Assembly (NCBI GenBank): GCA_964427485.1
Contig: CAYRUP010000070.1
Span: 1-9,920, forward strand
DNA: 9,920 bases
Reading direction: 5' to 3'
Source of the DNA: CAYRUP01 sp964427485
GTDB taxonomy: Bacteria > Pseudomonadota > Gammaproteobacteria > DSM-16500
The notes under the pieces are model-generated. The model was not told the DNA's origin. It searched no databases and saw only the letters and a list, made by a program, of their open reading frames with translations. The translations under genes and the position numbers were made by a program. The stretch's first letter is position 1. The number at the start of each line of letters is the position of its first letter. This document shows positions 8,201 to 9,920 of this stretch, one piece after another.

Positions 8201-9920
8201 ATCAATATCGCAGCAATTAATGATGCGCCCACTTTAAGTGCGACAACAGTCGGTGCATCTTATACTGAAAATGGCGCTGGCGTTGCAATTGTTTCCGGCA
8301 CGATTACGGCTGGCGATGTCGATACGACGAATTTCAATGGTGGATCACTCACTGCGGCATTTTCGAGTTACGTGTCAGGGGATGTGTTACAGATTAATAA
8401 TCAAGGTGTGGGTGCTGGCCAAATTGGTGTGAGTGGTTCCAATGTCACTTATGGTGGAACGATTATTGGTACTTTCACGGGTGGATCGGGGTCGTCTTTA
8501 ATCATTAGTTTGAATAGTAATGCAACTTCTCCTGCGGTACAGGCATTGACGAGTCAGATCCAGTATTTAAGTACTTCGGATAATCCAACGTTGGGAGGCA
8601 GTGCGCCTTCTCGCGCTTTAACGGTGACTTTGAATGATGGTGGAAACACGGGCGCAGGTGGACAATTAACCGCAAGTATTGCAGGGACTATTTCTATTAC
8701 AGCGGTAAATGATGCGCCTATATTAGGTGGCAGTTCTCAAACTTTAGCTTACCTTGAAGGACAATCATCCAGAGTCATTGATGCAGCCATTACTGTATCG
8801 GATGCAGATAGCCCGTCAAACTTTAATGCTGGATTTTTACAAATCGCAGTTACAACGAATGGTGCTGCACAAGATCAATTGTCCGTCATGAATCAAGGCA
8901 CAGGTGTTGGTCAAATTAGTGTAAGCGGTGCAACCGTCAGCTACAATGCTGGCAGTGGATCTGTCGCAATTGGAACGATTGATAGCACATTAAATGGTGT
9001 CAATGGACAAACATTAAAAATTACTTTAAACACAAATGCAACGCCTGCTGCTGTACAGGCCCTCGCTCGTTCGATTGCTTATGCTAACAACTCAACTGAT
9101 CCTTCCGAAGCAAATCGTACAGTGACATTCACTATCAATGATGGCGGCAATACTGGAACGGGTGGTGCTTTGACAGGCGTTAAGACCAGTACTGTGACAG
9201 TCGCAAGCATTCCGAGTGCGCCCACGATTACAGCTATTCCAGAAAATTCAGCAGGTGGAATTAATGCGGCTGAAGCAGCCAGTGGTGGTGGTACTTCTGT
9301 CAATATTAGTTTACCTGTCGATGCTAAAGCAGGTGATACATTAACAATTCTATGGGGTAGTCAGTCAGTTAACTATACATTACTTGCGAGTGATATTTCC
9401 GGCGCAACAGCTTCCGTTTTAATTCCTTCTTCTGTTATTTCAGCTCAAGGGGATGGATCATTCAATGTTACTGCAAGTATTTCGCATTTAGCACAGATAA
9501 GTCCAATTTCAGCAGCGATCGGAGTGACGGTTGACACGACAGTGTCTGGTCCCTCCATTGCACTTACAACCGATTCGGGTTCAAGTGGAACAGATAAAAT
9601 TACGAATGTCGGCACACTGAGTGTAAGCGGTACTGAAAGTGGAGCGCTTGTGGAATACAGTGCAAATGGAACGACGTGGAGTACGACAGCACCGACGCTT
9701 ACGCAAGGTTCGAATACTGTGTATGTTCGTCAAACGGATCTGGCGGGGAATGTTTCAGCACCGACGATATTTACTTTCACTTATGACACACAAGTGGCTG
9801 CACCTGGTGTTGCGCTTTCAGCGGATTCCGGAACGAGTGGCACGGATAAAATTACCAATGTTGGTACACTTTCAATTAGTGGTACTGAAAGTGGCGCACT
9901 TGTGGAATACAGCGCGAATG
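2240..9920 (+). CDS. Giant LEPR/DUF4347 repeat adhesin, probably type I-secreted (3' end beyond window)
   Basis: The frame is open for 2560 codons with no stop and runs off the window. GTG at 2240 is the only usual start (ATG/GTG/TTG) between the upstream in-frame stop (2204-2206) and the conserved LEPRILFDA motif (residues 21-29); a weak GGGA lies seven bases before it. There is no Sec signal peptide. The N-terminus is basic, followed by a Thr/Ala linker, DUF4347 (124-271), two jellyroll-like sandwiches (307-481, 735-896) and about a dozen cadherin-like or Ig-like repeats, many ending in NDAP. DxD calcium-type motifs recur (for example 1352-1354, 1753-1755, 1891-1893, 2026-2028, 2188-2190). 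Only one cysteine is present (C223). Proteins of this build are usually exported by a type I ABC system through a C-terminal signal and act as surface or biofilm adhesins; that signal is not visible here. The gene is visibly richer in G+C than its neighbours, largely through Gly/Ala/Thr content. No LapG-type N-terminal retention module was recognised. Confidence 0.9.
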   Translation, partial: MDTHKKPKSRKQKYAKLTHALEPRILFDASLGIAPVATDAAAHDTAQNQSTTQDATHHDTTPATPATTTPTTAQADKSAAQTETTKAAIQDVEKTATSTRTGNTDSSVPLQELFTAYVPPQTEIVFIDARLQNPHELLQGISPSAEVHFIDMQHDGIQQMDAIIKSETTPISAIHVLSHGVEGAVELGSSVLTNESLQNQYADEIASWNSHLASNANVLLYSCGLAQDAGGKQFVDNLSKMLGASVAASTDLTGSNLLGGNWELEYQTGNITYTPQHLFSQEALSNFYEVLTLPSLDLNGPTNLSLTDNFSSGTYSGGTSNLSSTWTSDWTEYDGSPVRTFTSGGSATGGNIVIPSVASGGTVAGLGTGQEVAFVGHTSQYGDFIDRSANLQAFTSATISFTYRTSGLTSADTIAFDVSMDGGANFVTLGTLSNVTTNTTATFDISNYISDATVVKFKVADGFSNDSSQQFFFDNVNIAASGNNYFGTFSEQTATPVAILDPTATITSTGLIKSANVSFAPGNLHAGDTFAVGSLPANMTATVNNAAGTVTLSTTNVGGDTAANFILGLKSITYRNSYSNSSVTMDTTTRSINITVTDALNLTSLVSTSYIDIVPYDSPAMMANHTVNAAPLGITSGNLFDNSSVAAERIVSDTLDYDIDTMGLSTTLLTQATKGTAVINSDGTYTYTPNAGATGTDSFTYTLTSATEGGSNATTTGTVSINIQSSGPLLALGSDVFANDNFTTRAYTNNTGTINWAGSWTELNDSGGATGGQIQVTAGGKLQVSDTDTTGSTRSISRNIDLLALSGNTPSRVGWQLSFDYDTPAASNGVFVQISSDGGTTWNTLDTISSTGVTSTTHKVYDISSYATSNVVLRFLPTAVTGINIINFDNVQIDAAQVNYTAANFVENGSPVAIASSAAVIADSTTSNISSATVTITNFQTGDTLSYDNFVSGITASLNGNTLTLTGTSSRANYATALQHVFYSNSSDAPSTVNRTINVAVKDVLSNFSNAATTTIGVTSVNDAPVGIARAVSTSLNTAYVLQTGDFNFTDIEGNSLQAVKIASVPASVGTLQYDTTGSGNWTTVTVNQSITAADIAAGRLRLQPTTGASGVTSFTFKVQDTGGTANSGVDTDTVARNFSVNVLSGPNTAPTLTRDLTLVSSAEDNSTPTPRTITQLMTDGGANAFSDPDSSASLSGLAIVSNTANAATQGAWQYSTDGTNWYSIGTVGDNATTQALVLSAATQVRFVPVTDFNGTPSGLSVRALDDTYAGAFTNGSTRATTNSGTNGGSTAISAGTRTLNTTVTAVNDAPILIQETPTLTAISATQINNAGQLVSDFVQSTSVGNWSHVSDVDTGASQGIAITNAAGTKGNWEYSTDNGSTWSSVGTVSGNSALLLRSTDRVRFNPDGLNAGTGAITYRAWDQSSGAVGTKVDTTQNGGTTPFSVLTDVATINSSTPSGPLLINTGTPLNYIENAAAGVINSALILTDSITNTITTGQVSITNFVIGQDVLSFTNNGLTMGNITGTFNATTGILTLSSSGSTATVLQWQSALQAVKYSNSSDAPSTVTRNVNFQVNDSTGLPSNVLNSIITLTAVSDAPAGTDKSISLTQSANYVFSVADFGFTDPLDNSANNFLDVKLTSVSAGTLNYNGSTYTLGTFVSVADIAAGKLTYAAPSTNGSRTVQFQVRDDGSTANSGVNLDQSANTLTFVVNGANHAPSLASTTARTLTAITEDATTNSGQTISSFLGTVNDSDAGALQGVAITTVGTTTNGTWQYSLDGTTWTNFPTISATSSLLLRSTDSVRFVPDGVNAGSGSFTFRAWDRTAGVAGTTVSTSSTGGATAFSTNSATASITASAVNDAPTAAMTAASYSATEQVNLTLSNTGISIGDVDAASGTLNATLSVGEGTLTAAAGTTGVTVTGSGTSSVLLSGTMTQINNLLSGASGSSLIYNDSKDAPAAATTLTLLVNDLGNTGGGALTSSVVRVINIAAINDAPTLSATTVGASYTENGAGVAIVSGTITAGDVDTTNFNGGSLTAAFSSYVSGDVLQINNQGVGAGQIGVSGSNVTYGGTIIGTFTGGSGSSLIISLNSNATSPAVQALTSQIQYLSTSDNPTLGGSAPSRALTVTLNDGGNTGAGGQLTASIAGTISITAVNDAPILGGSSQTLAYLEGQSSRVIDAAITVSDADSPSNFNAGFLQIAVTTNGAAQDQLSVMNQGTGVGQISVSGATVSYNAGSGSVAIGTIDSTLNGVNGQTLKITLNTNATPAAVQALARSIAYANNSTDPSEANRTVTFTINDGGNTGTGGALTGVKTSTVTVASIPSAPTITAIPENSAGGINAAEAASGGGTSVNISLPVDAKAGDTLTILWGSQSVNYTLLASDISGATASVLIPSSVISAQGDGSFNVTASISHLAQISPISAAIGVTVDTTVSGPSIALTTDSGSSGTDKITNVGTLSVSGTESGALVEYSANGTTWSTTAPTLTQGSNTVYVRQTDLAGNVSAPTIFTFTYDTQVAAPGVALSADSGTSGTDKITNVGTLSISGTESGALVEYSAN
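2609..3052 (+). other. DUF4347 domain within the giant adhesin
   Basis: Residues 124-271 run from IVFIDARLQNP to GGNWELEYQTGNI and match the known DUF4347 pattern: a VFID strand, IHVLSHG (174-180), LLYSCG (219-224), an ASVAASTDLTG stretch and the closing GGNWELE. Strand-HG then strand-SC is the layout of clan CD (caspase-like) cysteine peptidases, with H179 and C223 as the candidate dyad. Domain identity is confident from family knowledge; peptidase activity is inference. The domain sits right after the linker and before all stalk repeats, as is usual in these adhesins. Confidence 0.85.
3158..3682 (+). other. Jellyroll-like beta-sandwich 1 within the adhesin
   Basis: Residues 307-481 start TDNFSSGTYSGG, contain TWTSDWTEYD, ATISFTYRTSG and FDVSMDGGANFVTLG, and end FFFDNVNIAAS. 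This is the layout of lectin- or MAM-like sandwiches seen in large secreted bacterial proteins (DNF...W...W.E; SFDY; SxDGGxxW; FDNV). Sandwich 2 shares the same landmarks. Carbohydrate binding is possible but not shown. Confidence 0.6.
4094..4411 (+). other. VCBS / Big_9-like cadherin-like repeat within the adhesin
   Basis: Residues 619-724 contain ATKGTAVINSDGTYTYTPNAG followed, after three residues, by DSFTYTLTS. This is the hallmark of the VCBS or tandem-95 type repeat, in which a Gly-Thr turn and a DGTYTYTP strand precede GTDSFTYT. It is the only copy in the window, between A0 and sandwich 2. Confidence 0.65.
4442..4927 (+). other. Jellyroll-like beta-sandwich 2 within the adhesin
   Basis: Residues 735-896 read DVFANDNF, then INWAGSWTELND, ATGGQIQV, WQLSFDYDTP, VQISSDGGTTWNTLD, YDISSYATSNVVLRF and INFDNVQI. 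The order of landmarks is the same as in sandwich 1, but this copy is closer to the family pattern. It is again followed directly by an A-type repeat (FVENGSPVAI). Confidence 0.65.
4928..7828 (+). repeat. A-B-C-C / A-B-C superrepeat in the adhesin stalk
   Basis: The order is A1 (897-1025), B1 (1026-1151), C1 (1152-1311), C2 (1312-1456), then A2 (1457-1600), B2 (1601-1719), C3 (1720-1863). A units start with a VEN/IEN motif and end in YSNSSDAPSTV plus a closing strand. B units share ADIAAGxL and TANSGV. C units share WxYSxDxxxxW, LLLRSTDxVRFxPDG and RAWD. B1 and B2 share an exact 17-base stretch (5612-5628 and 7319-7335), but most of the array has diverged at the DNA level. Linkers are mostly NDAP-like. 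Confidence 0.7.
7829..9223 (+). repeat. D, E1 and E2 cadherin-like units of the adhesin stalk
   Basis: D (1864-1997) has an ISIGDVDAASGTL start, TGVTVTGSG and LLVNDLGNTGGGALT, a common RTX-adhesin repeat type. E1 (1998-2160) and E2 (2161-2328) share a QGxGxGQIxVSGxxVxY core (residues 2055 and 2219 onward), NSNATSPAVQAL / NTNATPAAVQAL, and NDGGNTG.GG near the end. The units are tandem and each begins with a DVD- or DAD-type calcium motif. Confidence 0.65.
9224..9535 (+). other. Ig-like unit between the E repeats and the 84-residue array
   Basis: Residues 2329-2432 contain INAAEAASGGGTSVNISLP, KAGDTLTILWG, VNYTLLASDI and DGSFNVTASI. The INAAEA start and the GDT..I, YTL..DI and DGSFNVTA strands are typical of bacterial Ig-like units in BapA-type adhesins. 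It marks a change from cadherin-like to Ig-like stalk. Confidence 0.55.
9536..9920 (+). repeat. 84-residue Ig-like repeat array, cut by the window end
   Basis: One full unit (residues 2433-2516) and the start of a second (2517 onward) repeat with a 252-base period. The best stretch, DSG.SGTDKITNVGTLS, followed after one residue by SGTESGALVEYSAN, is 30 of 32 residues identical between copies, yet about 20 of 97 bases differ. The pattern is that of Big_13-like units in large adhesins, usually in long arrays, so more copies probably follow past the window. Confidence 0.75.

Noticed and set aside
2240..9920. Possible frameshift or break in the giant gene
   Set aside because: Translation line by line gives one uninterrupted frame with recognisable repeats through to the last codon.

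Overview
The window looks like the end of a contig from a Gram-negative, AT-leaning bacterium. Proteobacterium is most likely, and gammaproteobacterium is a guess; nothing here fixes the genus. The reasons are the giant Cys-poor repeat protein with an LEPRILFDA start and a DUF4347 domain, an architecture typical of type I-secreted adhesins, and AT-rich spacers and flanking genes. No rRNA, tRNA, insertion sequence or CRISPR array was seen. Bases 3-19 match an Illumina adapter at 16 of 17 positions, so the left edge is probably contaminated.

Layout: (1) 45-770, minus strand, a 241-residue protein with two membrane segments and a Cys-containing loop, function unknown. (2) 841-1953, minus strand, a complete 370-residue P-loop ATPase of the archaeal-type AAA (COG1672-like) family with a C-terminal winged helix. 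(3) 1954-2239, a divergent intergenic region with a tandem repeat, two inverted repeats and candidate promoters in both directions. (4) 2240 to beyond 9920, plus strand, one uninterrupted reading frame of at least 2560 codons. It starts at GTG and runs off the window, which covers only its N-terminal part.

The giant protein reads in order: basic N-terminus with LEPRILFDA (residues 21-29); Thr/Ala/Gln-rich linker (31-113); DUF4347 (about 124-271); jellyroll-like beta-sandwich 1 (307-481); A-type cadherin-like repeat A0 (482-618); VCBS/Big_9-like repeat (619-724); beta-sandwich 2 (735-896); A1 (897-1025); B1 (1026-1151); C1 (1152-1311); C2 (1312-1456); A2 (1457-1600); B2 (1601-1719); C3 (1720-1863); D (1864-1997); E1 (1998-2160); E2 (2161-2328); Ig-like (2329-2432); then an 84-residue Ig-like array, with one full copy and the start of a second before the window ends. 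The letters are my own labels for repeat types. Most units end in NDAP-like linkers, and many carry DxD motifs of the kind that bind calcium in cadherin-like folds.

The most notable observation is that the only cysteine in these 2560 residues is C223, in the YSCG motif of DUF4347. Together with H179-G180 it resembles the His-Cys dyad of caspase-like (clan CD) peptidases. The protein may therefore carry a processing module ahead of a long calcium-stiffened stalk. I infer surface attachment or release control, but the C-terminal secretion signal and any export genes lie outside the window. No functional link between the adhesin and the two minus-strand genes can be shown beyond the shared, operator-like intergenic region.
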